From contig JAZRIX010000062.1 in NCBI GenBank assembly GCA_045645485.1, positions 1-64,000 on the forward strand: a stretch of DNA of 64,000 bases, given 5' to 3'. Both the position numbers and the translations under genes were made by a program. The stretch's first letter is position 1. Each line of letters starts with the position of its first letter. The notes under the pieces were generated by a model that worked only from the letters and a program-made list of their open reading frames with translations, was not told where the DNA came from and did not search any database. This stretch comes from SIG440 sp045645485. GTDB taxonomy: Bacteria > Bacillota > Clostridia > Monoglobales > Monoglobaceae. Shown here one piece after another: positions 23,176 through 31,987 of the stretch.

Positions 23176-24492
23176 TTATTCCTCCGTTTTTCCCTTTTTA
23201 GAAAGATGCAGATTTAGACTTTCAAGTTCAATCATATCGTGTGCAAGAGCACTTACCTTCTCCCTCAGCTTGAATATACAATCTGTTTCTTTTGCATATC
23301 CGCGTACAATATCCTCAGCAAGTGCACGGCAGCTGGGCGAGCCGCAGGCGCCGCAGTCCAGCTTTGGAAAACCTTCATAAAGACGTTCAATTTCCATCAT
23401 TTTCTGCATTGCAACATTAATATCAGGGTCAAGATTCATAATGGGACGGTAAACAATGCTTTCATCCCAGAACATATTTATATTCTCATCAAAGGACATT
23501 CCGCCGTCATCAAGTTTTTTGCAGATTCTCTGAATTTTTGAACGTGCCGAAAAACTGTTTTCGGCAGTCAAAGGACCGCCCACGCAGCCGCCGGGGCAAG
23601 CCAACGCCTCTACATAATCAATATCGTCCAGCTTTCCATCCTCAATATCTTCAAAAAGCTTTATCACATTATGTATTTCATCAACCGCAATAACCTTCTC
23701 GGCATTGGTTGTCTCGGCTTCGCCTCCGCTGGTTGCCCAGATTACACCTGAACGTCCTGCACTACGAAGCTCACGGACATTTTCATCAGCAATTTTATTA
23801 ACACTTCTTGACATCTTTATACAGATATCCTTTATTGGAATAACTCCGTCAACCTCGGACTTTTTCACCGTATAATTGCCTTTCACAAAGGTAGCCTTTG
23901 CCGCACAGGGACTTATAAAAAACACACCTATTTCGTGAGCCTTTAAACCTGTCTTTTCAACAGCTTCACGTCTTGCCTGTTCAGCCGAAACCTCCATTGG
24001 CGATTTCAGTGGCACAACATTTGCAATCAAGTTCGGAAACTTTATTGCAATAAGCCTGAGTACTGCCGGACAAGCCGAGGAAATAGCCGGTTTCATAAGC
24101 TCACCCGACGCCAGAAGCTCTTTTGTTTTTGCTGTTATCACCTGAGCACCTCTTGCCACCTCAAAAATGTCATCAAAGCCAAGGTCCACAAGTGCACTGA
24201 GTATCACATCAACATTCTCGGTTTTTGAAAACTGACCGTAAAAAGCAGGTGCAACGAGAGCAATGCTGTACCTGAATTCCGAAAGCATTTCCAACTTGTC
24301 AGCCACCGCTTTTTTTGCATGGTAAGGACAAACCCTTATACACTCACCGCAATCAATACACCGTTCCTTCAGAATCTTTGCCTTGCCCTTCTGTACCCGT
24401 ATTGCCTGAGTGGGGCAATGCTTCAGGCAATTTGTGCAGCCCTTGCACAAATCACGATCCAAAGTTACGGAATGCCAGTATGTTTCCACCAT
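23176..24492 (-). CDS. Sensory-type [FeFe] hydrogenase (HydS-like)
   Basis: Two 4Fe-4S motifs open the protein (CKGCTNCLKHC at 16-26, CIDCGECIRVC at 45-55), followed by an H-cluster domain. L1 reads SSACP, with Ala140 at the proton-transfer Cys position and Cys141 kept; L2 is SPCAAK with Cys196 but without the MPCxxKxxE Glu; L3 is ACPGGCVGG with Cys299 and Cys303. A C-terminal four-Cys Fe-S domain follows (Cys 380, 383, 388, 405) and then a short helix. All cluster ligands appear kept while the proton relay is gone, as described for sensory hydrogenases. ATG 24492 is chosen; an upstream TTG at 24519 is possible. Confidence 0.88.
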   Translation of the reverse strand: MVETYWHSVTLDRDLCKGCTNCLKHCPTQAIRVQKGKAKILKERCIDCGECIRVCPYHAKKAVADKLEMLSEFRYSIALVAPAFYGQFSKTENVDVILSALVDLGFDDIFEVARGAQVITAKTKELLASGELMKPAISSACPAVLRLIAIKFPNLIANVVPLKSPMEVSAEQARREAVEKTGLKAHEIGVFFISPCAAKATFVKGNYTVKKSEVDGVIPIKDICIKMSRSVNKIADENVRELRSAGRSGVIWATSGGEAETTNAEKVIAVDEIHNVIKLFEDIEDGKLDDIDYVEALACPGGCVGGPLTAENSFSARSKIQRICKKLDDGGMSFDENINMFWDESIVYRPIMNLDPDINVAMQKMMEIERLYEGFPKLDCGACGSPSCRALAEDIVRGYAKETDCIFKLREKVSALAHDMIELESLNLHLSKKGKTEE

Positions 24493-24565
24493 AAAGCCAC
24501 TCAACCTTTCCGCCCGCAAAATTCAATTCTCACCGATGCTGCGGACTGCACCGACATAAAAACTA

Positions 24566-24988
24566 CTATGCATCAAAACCCATAGTCACCGTTGTGCCTT
24601 TCCCTATTTCGGTTTCAATATCCATAAAATCAGAATACTTTTTCATATTGGGAAGTCCCATTCCGGCACCAAAGCCTAATTCACGAACGCTTGAATCGGC
24701 AGTTGAAAATCCCTCTGTCATAGCCATATCCAGGTCAGGAATGCCCGGACCTACATCCTTCATAACAACAAGTATTTTTTCAGGCGAAATTTCAACATCA
24801 ATACTGCCGCCGTCAGCGTGAATGACCATATTGATTTCACCTTCGTACATAGCAATTGCAACCTTTCGTACTACTGCAGGATTAAACCCCAACTGATTCA
24901 GTGTTTTTTTCACCTTGCTTGAGGTTTCGCCGGCACGTGTAAAGTCATCTCCGTTCACTTCAAAAGTCAGCTTCATCGCTTCAGCCAC
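24566..24988 (-). CDS. Anti-sigma-like HATPase (RsbW/SpoIIAB type)
   Basis: A single GHKL ATP-binding domain of 140 residues. It shows VAIAMYEGEINMVIHADGG (N box with E-x-x-x-N), VMKDVGPGIPDLDMAM (G1), FGAGMGLPNMKKYSD (lid and G2) and a final GKGTTVTMGF strand. The size and motif spacing match anti-sigma serine kinases. No sigma factor or STAS antagonist lies next to it; instead it stands between DRTGG protein 1 and the HydS-like gene. It may phosphorylate one of those proteins, which is inference. Confidence 0.85.
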   Translation of the reverse strand: MAEAMKLTFEVNGDDFTRAGETSSKVKKTLNQLGFNPAVVRKVAIAMYEGEINMVIHADGGSIDVEISPEKILVVMKDVGPGIPDLDMAMTEGFSTADSSVRELGFGAGMGLPNMKKYSDFMDIETEIGKGTTVTMGFDA

Positions 24989-24990
24989 AG

Positions 24991-25344
24991 CTATACCTCC
25001 TTTTCGTCACCGGTCAATCCGGCACAGTACAGTCTGCCGCTGGCAACATAAAGTGTATGCTGTGTAGTAAGCAATACAATCCCCTTTGCCTTTGCAAGCT
25101 CAATAACATTATCATCGGGACGTTTTCCGCGCACAAAAGCAATAGCAGAAATATCCATCATCTCGGCAGTTCTCACCACCTGAGGATTTACAAGACCCGT
25201 AAGCAACAAAACCCTATCATCAACAAAAGCAAGTACATCGCTCATAAGGTCACTGCCGAATGCCGCATCCACTTCTGAATCCAGCAATTCTTCTCCTGCA
25301 AGCACCTCCGCTTCCAACAGTTCTTTGATTTTTGATATTTTCAT
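24991..25344 (-). CDS. DRTGG-domain protein 1
   Basis: A 117-residue DRTGG-type protein: KISKIKELLEAEVLAGEELLDSEVDAAFGSD at the N-terminus in pieces, then VLAFVDDRVLLLTGLVNPQVVRTAEMM and AIAFVRGKRPDDNVIELA. It is the first gene of the sensory cassette, 30 bases after dinB and 2 bases before the HATPase gene. ATG 25344 follows GGAG by 6 bases; an upstream TTG has no such signal. The ligand is unknown. Confidence 0.78.
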   Translation of the reverse strand: MKISKIKELLEAEVLAGEELLDSEVDAAFGSDLMSDVLAFVDDRVLLLTGLVNPQVVRTAEMMDISAIAFVRGKRPDDNVIELAKAKGIVLLTTQHTLYVASGRLYCAGLTGDEKEV

Positions 25345-25374
25345 AAGCTTCTCCGTTCCGTTGCTGTGCAACCT

Positions 25375-26601
25375 TTATTTTTCCTTTTCTTTTTCATTTG
25401 TGTGATTTATTTTCTGATAAATTTCCAGTTCTTTTCCTGTCTTGAGAATATTCCTCCCGAATCTCGTATGCAAATCAAAAATAGTGTCCTCAAGAGCACG
25501 GTTCTTTTTCTTTGCTCTGTCATTCTGGGGTTCAAGCTGTTCAAACAAGGAAAGCTGCCTGAATTCTTCTTCAGGCGAATCCTGAAGATTACTGAGAGAG
25601 ACGCCCACAAGCCTTACCTTTTGAGAAAGCTCCTGCTTTTTCAAAAGCCCCGCTGCACGTGAGAAAATCTCCTTTGCAGAATTTGTTGCATCCCCGCTTT
25701 TTGCTCTGGTTATGCTTTTCATATTGGCATACTTCACCTTCAGAGTAACAGTCCGCCCCCACAAATTCTGTCGTTTGGCACGCAGGCTTACGTCTCGTGA
25801 AAGAAGGTGCAGTGCATCCTCCAAAATCTCCACAGAACTTATATCTGACTGAAAGGTATGCTCTCTGCCGATAGATTTTGCCGCAGCCTCCGCGACCACT
25901 TGGCGTTCATCCTGACCCATTGCCATTTTCAGCATTTCACGCCCTGCAGTGCCAAAGGTCTCCAGCCTTTCAGCAGAAGTATTGAGCAAATCCTCAACAG
26001 TTACAATTCCCATACTGTTGAGCTTTTTAACAGTCTTTGTGCCTATTCCCGGGATAATGCCCACAGGTCTTTGCCGAATCAGCTCAACAAGGGCTTCAGC
26101 ATCCGGAATAACATAAAACCCTTCAGGCTTTTTCTCCTCGCTGGCAAGCTTTGCTGCCATCATACAGTAAGAAATCCCCACTGAACAGGTTACTCCCACC
26201 TTTTCATAGATTTCTTTTTTCAAAGCTCTCCCAATAGCTTCTGCCGAACCGAAAAGACGTAGGGAATGAGTTACATCCATATATCCCTCGTCAAGTGCCA
26301 CAAATTCAATCACATCGGTAAATTTCAGCATAATTTTATGAATTTCAGCAGATGCTTCAGCATACTTACGGTGGTCACCGTGCATAAAAATCCCGTTAGG
26401 ACATCTTCGGTAAGCTTCCTTTATGTTCATTGCGGAATGAATACCAAACTTTCTCGCTTCATAGCTGCAGGTGGACACCACGCCTCTTTCGCTGGGCAAG
26501 GCTCCGATAATAAGAGGCTTTCCTCTGAGTTCAGGATTGTCACGAACCTCAACAGAAGCATAAAAGGCATCCATATCCACGTGTATTATAGTTCTGTCCA
26601 C
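25375..26601 (-). CDS. dinB: DNA polymerase IV (Y family)
   Basis: Translesion polymerase. Catalytic motifs are HVDMDAFYASVE at the N-terminus and VALDEGYMDVT near residue 105, with CSVGISYCMMAAKLASE and the helix-hairpin-helix PGIGTKTVKKLNSMGI near 175. The little-finger region continues to about 350. The last 50 residues are very basic and lack an obvious beta-clamp peptide except QLSLFEQL near 365, which fits the QLxLF clamp motif. It begins 2 bases after the lipoprotein gene stop and is part of the same transcript. Confidence 0.94.
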   Translation of the reverse strand: MDRTIIHVDMDAFYASVEVRDNPELRGKPLIIGALPSERGVVSTCSYEARKFGIHSAMNIKEAYRRCPNGIFMHGDHRKYAEASAEIHKIMLKFTDVIEFVALDEGYMDVTHSLRLFGSAEAIGRALKKEIYEKVGVTCSVGISYCMMAAKLASEEKKPEGFYVIPDAEALVELIRQRPVGIIPGIGTKTVKKLNSMGIVTVEDLLNTSAERLETFGTAGREMLKMAMGQDERQVVAEAAAKSIGREHTFQSDISSVEILEDALHLLSRDVSLRAKRQNLWGRTVTLKVKYANMKSITRAKSGDATNSAKEIFSRAAGLLKKQELSQKVRLVGVSLSNLQDSPEEEFRQLSLFEQLEPQNDRAKKKNRALEDTIFDLHTRFGRNILKTGKELEIYQKINHTNEKEKEK

Positions 26602-26603
26602 TG

Positions 26604-28172
26604 TTACTCAGCCGATTCCTTTCGAAGTGCTTCAATGCCCTCATATATGTCAAAATAAGACGGCACAATATCACCTTTTATTCTGTTGTTATAAAGCATA
26701 ATTCTGTCTTCAAAGAAAAGACCGATAACGGGATTAAATTCATCAAAACACTTTATAACCTCAGCATACCCCGCCTCAATTTCAGGAATACTGTATCTTT
26801 TCCCAAGACTCGAAATTGTCGAAGAAAGCTTCTCATTTTTAAACCTGAACATATTGTCGTTTTTAAGTATAAACGAAAAATCAAGGTCAGGTGAAATCAC
26901 GTAGCTTCCAATAAACATATCATAGTCACCCTCGGAAATACGTTCCTTGTATTCATCAAAGGGCAGTTTTTCCACCTCTACAAAAAATCCCAGTTCCGCA
27001 AGGTCAGTCTTCACGAAAGAAGCAATCATTTCCCTCTGGGCATTCTCCTCATTGATAATAAGATTGAAGGATGTCTTATACGTATCTTCTTCAACTGTCT
27101 TTGAATACACTCTGCCGCTTTTCGTCCATTTATTTTTTTCAAGGAGCTTTGTTGCATCCTCAATATTTTTGGTAAAATCAAATCTGGTTTCACCGCATAC
27201 AAACCACTTTTGATGAACAGGCATAGTTGCCGCCTGAGCATAGCCTGTCATGGTTTCATCAATAATCTTTGTTCTGTCAATAGCTTTTGAAATCGCCTGG
27301 CGTATCTCCTTGAAACCCAGAACCTCGTTTTCGTGATTGATTCCCACAAAATGAAACACGGGAGTGGGAACAGACACAAAAGAAGAAGATGCAGGGTCAG
27401 CAAACCTTCCCCAGTTCATATCGTCAGTGGGTGCCATATCAATTCCGCCCGAGCTGAATGTATAAAGAGCCGTTCCGCTGTCGGGAAGAAGCTTGACGGT
27501 AATACGTTCTGTTACAGGCGTCTCTCCCCACCAGCTGTCGTTTCGCACAAGATAGAACATATTGCCTTCGTTTTTGTCCTCAAACTTGTACGGACCTGTT
27601 CCAACAGGCTTAAAATGCTTGGCATCAATTTCATCGCTTCCCTTTTTGATAATAGGGAAATACAGCATATTTACAAAATTCGCCCACGGTTTCTCAACTT
27701 CAATCTCAATACCGTTTTCACCGCTCGGTTTGATACTCTTTATATTTGAAACGTTATAACGATATATGCTGTCCTCGCTCTCACGTATTTGGTTAACTGT
27801 ATAAATTACGTCGCTTGCACCGAGTTTATCACCATTATGCCAAAAAACGTCCGGCCTGAGAATAAAAGTCCATCGTTTTCCATCCTCAGACACCGACCAC
27901 GACTCCGCCAGACATTCCTGAGGATAAAGATCGTCCGAAAGCTTAATCAGACTTTCATACACCACACCCAGCATATTTATATTTGCCTCATTTTTGCTGA
28001 GTATAGGACAAAGAGTGTCAGGTCTGTATGAATACAATGCCATTTCACCCGAAATATTCTTGGTTGAAGACGTCTCATTTTTATTCTGATTGCTGATATT
28101 TTCATCGTCCTTGCAACCGCACACAGAGAAAATCAGCAGTATAGTCATAATTCCCGCAATTATTCTTTTCAA
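26604..28172 (-). CDS. Peptide/oligosaccharide-binding lipoprotein (SBP family 5)
   Basis: Extracellular binding protein of the OppA/DppA family. From a TTG at 28172 with AAAGGTGG 8 bases upstream, the protein starts MKRIIAGIMTILLIFSVCGC, a lipoprotein signal with Cys near residue 20. The mature part includes LAESWSVSEDGKRWTFILRP, DVIYTVNQI and VGTGPYKFE, all typical of family 5. A longer start (GTG 28184) would overlap pgeF and lacks a ribosome site. No permease or ATPase genes are adjacent, so it is an orphan receptor or has partners elsewhere. Confidence 0.88.
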   Translation of the reverse strand: MKRIIAGIMTILLIFSVCGCKDDENISNQNKNETSSTKNISGEMALYSYRPDTLCPILSKNEANINMLGVVYESLIKLSDDLYPQECLAESWSVSEDGKRWTFILRPDVFWHNGDKLGASDVIYTVNQIRESEDSIYRYNVSNIKSIKPSGENGIEIEVEKPWANFVNMLYFPIIKKGSDEIDAKHFKPVGTGPYKFEDKNEGNMFYLVRNDSWWGETPVTERITVKLLPDSGTALYTFSSGGIDMAPTDDMNWGRFADPASSSFVSVPTPVFHFVGINHENEVLGFKEIRQAISKAIDRTKIIDETMTGYAQAATMPVHQKWFVCGETRFDFTKNIEDATKLLEKNKWTKSGRVYSKTVEEDTYKTSFNLIINEENAQREMIASFVKTDLAELGFFVEVEKLPFDEYKERISEGDYDMFIGSYVISPDLDFSFILKNDNMFRFKNEKLSSTISSLGKRYSIPEIEAGYAEVIKCFDEFNPVIGLFFEDRIMLYNNRIKGDIVPSYFDIYEGIEALRKESAE

Positions 28173-28173
28173 T

Positions 28174-28974
28174 TTAAAATCCACCTTTATTTAATGATAT
28201 AAAAGCACCCATTCTTCCCGTAGTCTCTTTGTGAGTACGGTAAGAATAAAGGGTATCACTGTTGCATATTGTGCACATACCAAGCACATCAATATTCTCT
28301 TCTTTTAAACCTCTGTTTTTCAGAATTTTCTGATTGGCTGACCACAAATCAACAATAAATTTTCCGTTTTTCAACTCTTTTACATAACAGTCATCAAAAA
28401 CAGCAGCAACCTCTCTGCCCGTTTCAAAGCAGCACGGGCCTATTGACGGACCTATAGCGGCAAATATATTCTCAGCGCGTGCTCCGAATTCATTTACCAT
28501 TATTCCCACCGCATTTGCAGAAATTTCCGCAACAGTTCCTCTCCATCCCGAATGAACCGCCGCAACAACGCCTGCCCTTTCATCACACATAAGAATGGGC
28601 ACACAGTCCGCATAATAAACCACCAAGGGCAAATCTCTGATATTTGTAACAAGTCCGTCTATATCTTCAAAATCGCTTTCACGGCTAATGCCTTTGCCTG
28701 CATCATCTTCACGGATTACTGCAATATTTGCAGAATGTGTCTGCCGCCCTGCGGTAATCCGTTCAAAGGACAAGTCAAAATCCTGTGCTACCAGCCGATA
28801 GTTCCCGTTTACAGCTTCTTCATCGTCACCCACGCGGTATCCCAGATTAAGACCTCTTACCTTGCCATGGCTCAACCCTCCGCAGCTTGTGGTGAAGCAA
28901 TGTACAATATTGCTATTTTTGTTCAGAACCTCACTTTGGAAGTACAATCTGTCTTCCTTCTGCAACTTCAACAT
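28174..28974 (-). CDS. pgeF: Peptidoglycan editing factor / YfiH-type laccase-domain protein
   Basis: YfiH family enzyme, once called multicopper polyphenol oxidase; members act as purine nucleoside phosphorylases or peptidoglycan amidases of the editing type. Family motifs: GLNLGYRVGDDEEAV near 40, GRQTHSANIAVI near 75 (zinc His), YYADCVPIL near 115 (Cys), AVHSGWRGTV near 135 (His) and AIGPSIGPCCFE near 165. Length 266 is normal. It starts 20 bases after ymdB. Confidence 0.9.
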   Translation of the reverse strand: MLKLQKEDRLYFQSEVLNKNSNIVHCFTTSCGGLSHGKVRGLNLGYRVGDDEEAVNGNYRLVAQDFDLSFERITAGRQTHSANIAVIREDDAGKGISRESDFEDIDGLVTNIRDLPLVVYYADCVPILMCDERAGVVAAVHSGWRGTVAEISANAVGIMVNEFGARAENIFAAIGPSIGPCCFETGREVAAVFDDCYVKELKNGKFIVDLWSANQKILKNRGLKEENIDVLGMCTICNSDTLYSYRTHKETTGRMGAFISLNKGGF

Positions 28975-28994
28975 ATTATGCTCCTCAGAAAAAT

Positions 28995-29792
28995 TTATTC
29001 TTTTTCAGCAAGCTGCTTTGCCGAAAAATACAGTCTTTCAATATCCTTAACAGCCTTTGTCTTATTGTCAATATCAAAAACTGCTCCGCAAAACCATACT
29101 TCACCCTCAGCCTTTTCAAACTTTGCTCTTTTTCTAGTATAATACATATTCATTATTACTTCTTTTTTTACTCCGAGAATGGAATCCCGTACCCCTGTCA
29201 TACCAAGATCACTGATATACCCCGTGCCTTCGGGCAGAATATGTGCGTCCGCAGTCTGCACATGGGTGTGTGTACCGAATACCACAGCCACCTTGCCGTC
29301 AAAATAATTGCCGAAAGCCAGCTTTTCACTTGTCGTCTCCGCATGGAAATCAACAATTACAATATCCGCTTCCTTTTTTATGTTTTCCAGTATTTTTTCT
29401 GTGGCTCTGAAAGGACAGTCCACCGCATCCATATTGACACGTCCCATAGCATTGATAACTCCGATTCTTATATAACCTAAATCATCAACAAAATATCCCG
29501 CTCCTTCCGTCTCAGGCGGATAGTTGCACGGACGTATAACACGGGGGATTTCTTCAAAAACCTCCGGATATTCCTTGTTGGCAAAGGTATGATTTCCCAT
29601 AGTAATTACATCCACACCCGTACGCAACAGCGTATTGGCAATATCCGCAGTTATACCGTTGGTTGCAGCGGCATTTTCGCCGTTTGCAATGCAGTAGTCT
29701 ATTTGGTATTTTTTCTTTATTCTTCCAAGATTGTTGTAAATAAATTCACGGCCATCCGAGCCGACAATATCACCTATCGCAAGAATTCGCAT
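28995..29792 (-). CDS. ymdB: YmdB-type metallophosphoesterase (TIGR00282)
   Basis: Calcineurin-like phosphoesterase that acts on 2',3'- or 3',5'-cyclic nucleotides; in Bacillus it affects biofilm and sporulation decisions. Metal-binding motifs: AIGDIVGSDGR at 4-14, NGENAAATNGIT near 38, TMGNHTFANKE near 65, VDFHAETTSEK near 150 and GTHTHVQTAD near 178. The rny-ymdB order is the same as in Bacillus. A hairpin at 29833-29859 lies between the two genes. Confidence 0.93.
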   Translation of the reverse strand: MRILAIGDIVGSDGREFIYNNLGRIKKKYQIDYCIANGENAAATNGITADIANTLLRTGVDVITMGNHTFANKEYPEVFEEIPRVIRPCNYPPETEGAGYFVDDLGYIRIGVINAMGRVNMDAVDCPFRATEKILENIKKEADIVIVDFHAETTSEKLAFGNYFDGKVAVVFGTHTHVQTADAHILPEGTGYISDLGMTGVRDSILGVKKEVIMNMYYTRKRAKFEKAEGEVWFCGAVFDIDNKTKAVKDIERLYFSAKQLAEKE

Positions 29793-29832
29793 ATATAAAA
29801 GACCTCCGAATGTCTGTTGTTTTCAAAGCAAA

Positions 29833-29859
29833 AGAAGGCTACGCAAACAGCAGCCTTCT
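29833..29859 (-). terminator. Hairpin between rny and ymdB
   Basis: AGAAGGCT (29833-29840) pairs with AGCCTTCT (29852-29859), followed by TTTTGC on the minus strand. It may be a partial terminator or a processing stem separating rny from ymdB. A smaller GGAGC/GCTCC stem lies beside it. Confidence 0.6.
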
Positions 29860-29877
29860 TCTATGGAGCTTAGGCTC

Positions 29878-31449
29878 CTATTTTGCATATTCAACTGTTC
29901 TGACTTCACGAATAACATTGACTTTGATTTGTCCCGGATATTCCATGGAGCTTTCAATCTTTTTGACAATGTCTTTTGCGAGAAGAATTGTTTCATCATC
30001 ATCAACACGTTCAGGTTTAACCATAATTCTGATTTCACGACCTGCCTGAATGGCAAAAGAACGATCAACGCCTGCAAATGAATTTGCAATTTCTTCAAGA
30101 GCTTCAAGTCTCTTGATATATGATTCAATGTTTTCACGTCTTGCACCTGTACGTGCAGCGGAAATAGTGTCTGCCGCCTGAACAAGACAAGCTGCCAATG
30201 AATTTGCTTCCACATCACCGTGGTGAGCCATAATAGCATGAACAACCTTGTCGTTTTCTTTGTACTTTTTGGCAACATCTGCACCGATAGTAACATGTGA
30301 GCCTTCAACCTCATGGTCAATAGCCTTACCGATATCATGAAGAAGACCCGCTCTCTTTGCAAGAGCAACGTCTGCACCAAGCTCTGCAGCCATAAGACCT
30401 GCAAGATGAGCAACTTCAATTGAATGTTTGAGTACATTCTGTCCGTAACTTGTACGGTATTTGAGTCGTCCGAGAATCTTGATAAGCTCAGGATGGAGAC
30501 CGTGAACACCTGTATCAAAGGTTGCCTGTTCACCCTCCTGCTTGATAATATTTTCAACTTCACGTCTTGATTTCTCAACAGTTTCTTCAATACGCCCCGG
30601 ATGAATTCTTCCGTCAACAATGAGCTTTTCAAGTGAAAGTCTTGCAATTTCTCGTCTCACCGGATCAAATCCCGAAAGTATAACTGCTTCGGGAGTATCG
30701 TCAATAATCAAATCCACACCCGTAAGTGTTTCGATAGAGCGGATATTACGACCTTCACGACCGATAATTCTGCCCTTCATTTCGTCATTGGGAAGCTGTA
30801 CAACAGAAACCGTAGTCTCTGCAACATGGTCAGCCGCACAACGCTGAATAGCACCCGTAATAATGTTTCTTGCCTTTGCGTCTGCTTCTTCCTTTGCCTG
30901 ATCTTCAATGTTCTTTATAAGAATTGCCGCATCGTGTCTGGCGTCAATTTCCACCTGCTTGAGCAACAATTCCTTTGCATCAGCAACAGAAAGCTCTGCA
31001 ATTTTCTCAAGCTGAGACATCTGAAGCTTTTTCACCTTTTCGGTTTCCTCCTTCAGAGCATCAACCTCGCTCAGCTTTACCTGAACCTGTTCTTCCTTCT
31101 TTTCAAGAATCTGAGTTTTCTTGTCAATAGCATCTTCCTTCTGCTGGATTCTGCGTTCCTGACGCTGAAGCTCGTTTCTTCTCTCTTTTATTTCTTTCTC
31201 CAGTTCATTGCGTTCTTTATGTATTTCTTCTTTTGCTTCCAAGAGTCTTTCTTTTTTTGCATGCTCTGCATCTTTAACTGCTTTTGATTTTGCATTTTCA
31301 ATAATCTTTTTTGCTTCGTCCTCTGCACTGCCGATTTTGCCTTCAGCTACTTTTTTGCGGTATGAATAACCGTATCTGAATGCAAGAAACATTCCGACCA
31401 AAGCCGCAACAACAACAGCTGCAAGGACAGCAATCTGTATTCCGTCCAT
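29878..31449 (-). CDS. rny: Ribonuclease Y
   Basis: Membrane-bound endoribonuclease that starts mRNA decay. One N-terminal membrane segment (residues 5-25, IQIAVLAAVVVAALVGMF) is followed by a long charged coiled coil to about 190, a KH domain (GRIIGREGRNIRSIETLTG near 225) and an HD domain (HSIEVAHLAGLMAAE, LLHDIGKAIDHE near 360). ATG 31449 has AGGAGGTG just ahead; the frame is open further up without a ribosome site. Its promoter lies at 31608-31636. Confidence 0.96.
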   Translation of the reverse strand: MDGIQIAVLAAVVVAALVGMFLAFRYGYSYRKKVAEGKIGSAEDEAKKIIENAKSKAVKDAEHAKKERLLEAKEEIHKERNELEKEIKERRNELQRQERRIQQKEDAIDKKTQILEKKEEQVQVKLSEVDALKEETEKVKKLQMSQLEKIAELSVADAKELLLKQVEIDARHDAAILIKNIEDQAKEEADAKARNIITGAIQRCAADHVAETTVSVVQLPNDEMKGRIIGREGRNIRSIETLTGVDLIIDDTPEAVILSGFDPVRREIARLSLEKLIVDGRIHPGRIEETVEKSRREVENIIKQEGEQATFDTGVHGLHPELIKILGRLKYRTSYGQNVLKHSIEVAHLAGLMAAELGADVALAKRAGLLHDIGKAIDHEVEGSHVTIGADVAKKYKENDKVVHAIMAHHGDVEANSLAACLVQAADTISAARTGARRENIESYIKRLEALEEIANSFAGVDRSFAIQAGREIRIMVKPERVDDDETILLAKDIVKKIESSMEYPGQIKVNVIREVRTVEYAK

Positions 31450-31607
31450 TTCCACAACACCTCCTTGTTCGATATTTGACGTATAAATCATAGATTATAT
31501 ATCTGCGTTTTCGCCATTTCAAATGTCCGCCACGGCAGACAGCTTTGATTTTCAGAAATACAACTAAAGAACCGTATATGGGATTTTAACAAAACATATA
31601 CAACCTA

Positions 31608-31636
31608 ATTTTAATAAATTTACACCAATTTGTCAA
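31608..31636 (-). promoter_or_regulatory. Promoter of rny
   Basis: Minus strand: -35 TTGACA (31631-31636), 17-base spacer, -10 TAAAAT (31608-31613). The leader is about 150 bases. Confidence 0.75.
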
Positions 31637-31666
31637 GCTTTTTTTTGTTAAAAAATACAAAAAGAA

Positions 31667-31691
31667 GAGCTGTCGGATTAAGCGACAACTC
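31667..31691 (-). terminator. Terminator of the flippase-mazG-rqcP operon
   Basis: GAGCTGTCG (31667-31675) pairs with CGACAACTC (31683-31691) with one mismatch; TTCTTTTTGTATTTTT follows on the minus strand. Confidence 0.75.
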
Positions 31692-31723
31692 CGTGTGTTT
31701 AATATATTCAGATGCAGAAACCT

Positions 31724-31972
31724 CTACGTATTGGATATTACTTCATAAAGCGTAGCAGCATCACTCTTCCCCACCTGCTCACGCACATCAGTAACCCTGA
31801 TAGTCAAAGCCTTGCTGCCGAATCTGATTTCCATTTCATCCCCGACCTTCACATCGTAGGATGCTTTCACAACCTTTCCGTTGACAGACACCCTGCCTCC
31901 GTCACAAGCCTCATTTGCAACAGTACGTCTCTTTATCAGTCTTGAAACCTTCAGATATTTGTCCAACCTCAT
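31724..31972 (-). CDS. rqcP: RqcP (YabO) S4-domain ribosome quality-control factor
   Basis: A small S4 RNA-binding protein (82 residues) that aids RqcH in adding C-terminal alanine tails to stalled chains on 50S subunits. The S4 fold begins MRLDKYLKVSRLIKRRTVANEACDGGRV in pieces with the conserved G-x-V-x-V-N-G-K (GRVSVNGKVVK) near residue 27. It follows mazG by 15 bases, as in Bacillus (yabN-yabO). The usual next genes yabP, yabQ and divIC are absent. Confidence 0.93.
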   Translation of the reverse strand: MRLDKYLKVSRLIKRRTVANEACDGGRVSVNGKVVKASYDVKVGDEMEIRFGSKALTIRVTDVREQVGKSDAATLYEVISNT

Positions 31973-31987
31973 TGCTTTTTCTCCTTT

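Noticed and set aside
26604..28184. A longer start for the SBP lipoprotein at GTG 28184.
   Set aside because: It would put four residues before the signal peptide, overlap pgeF, and has no ribosome site, while TTG 28172 does.
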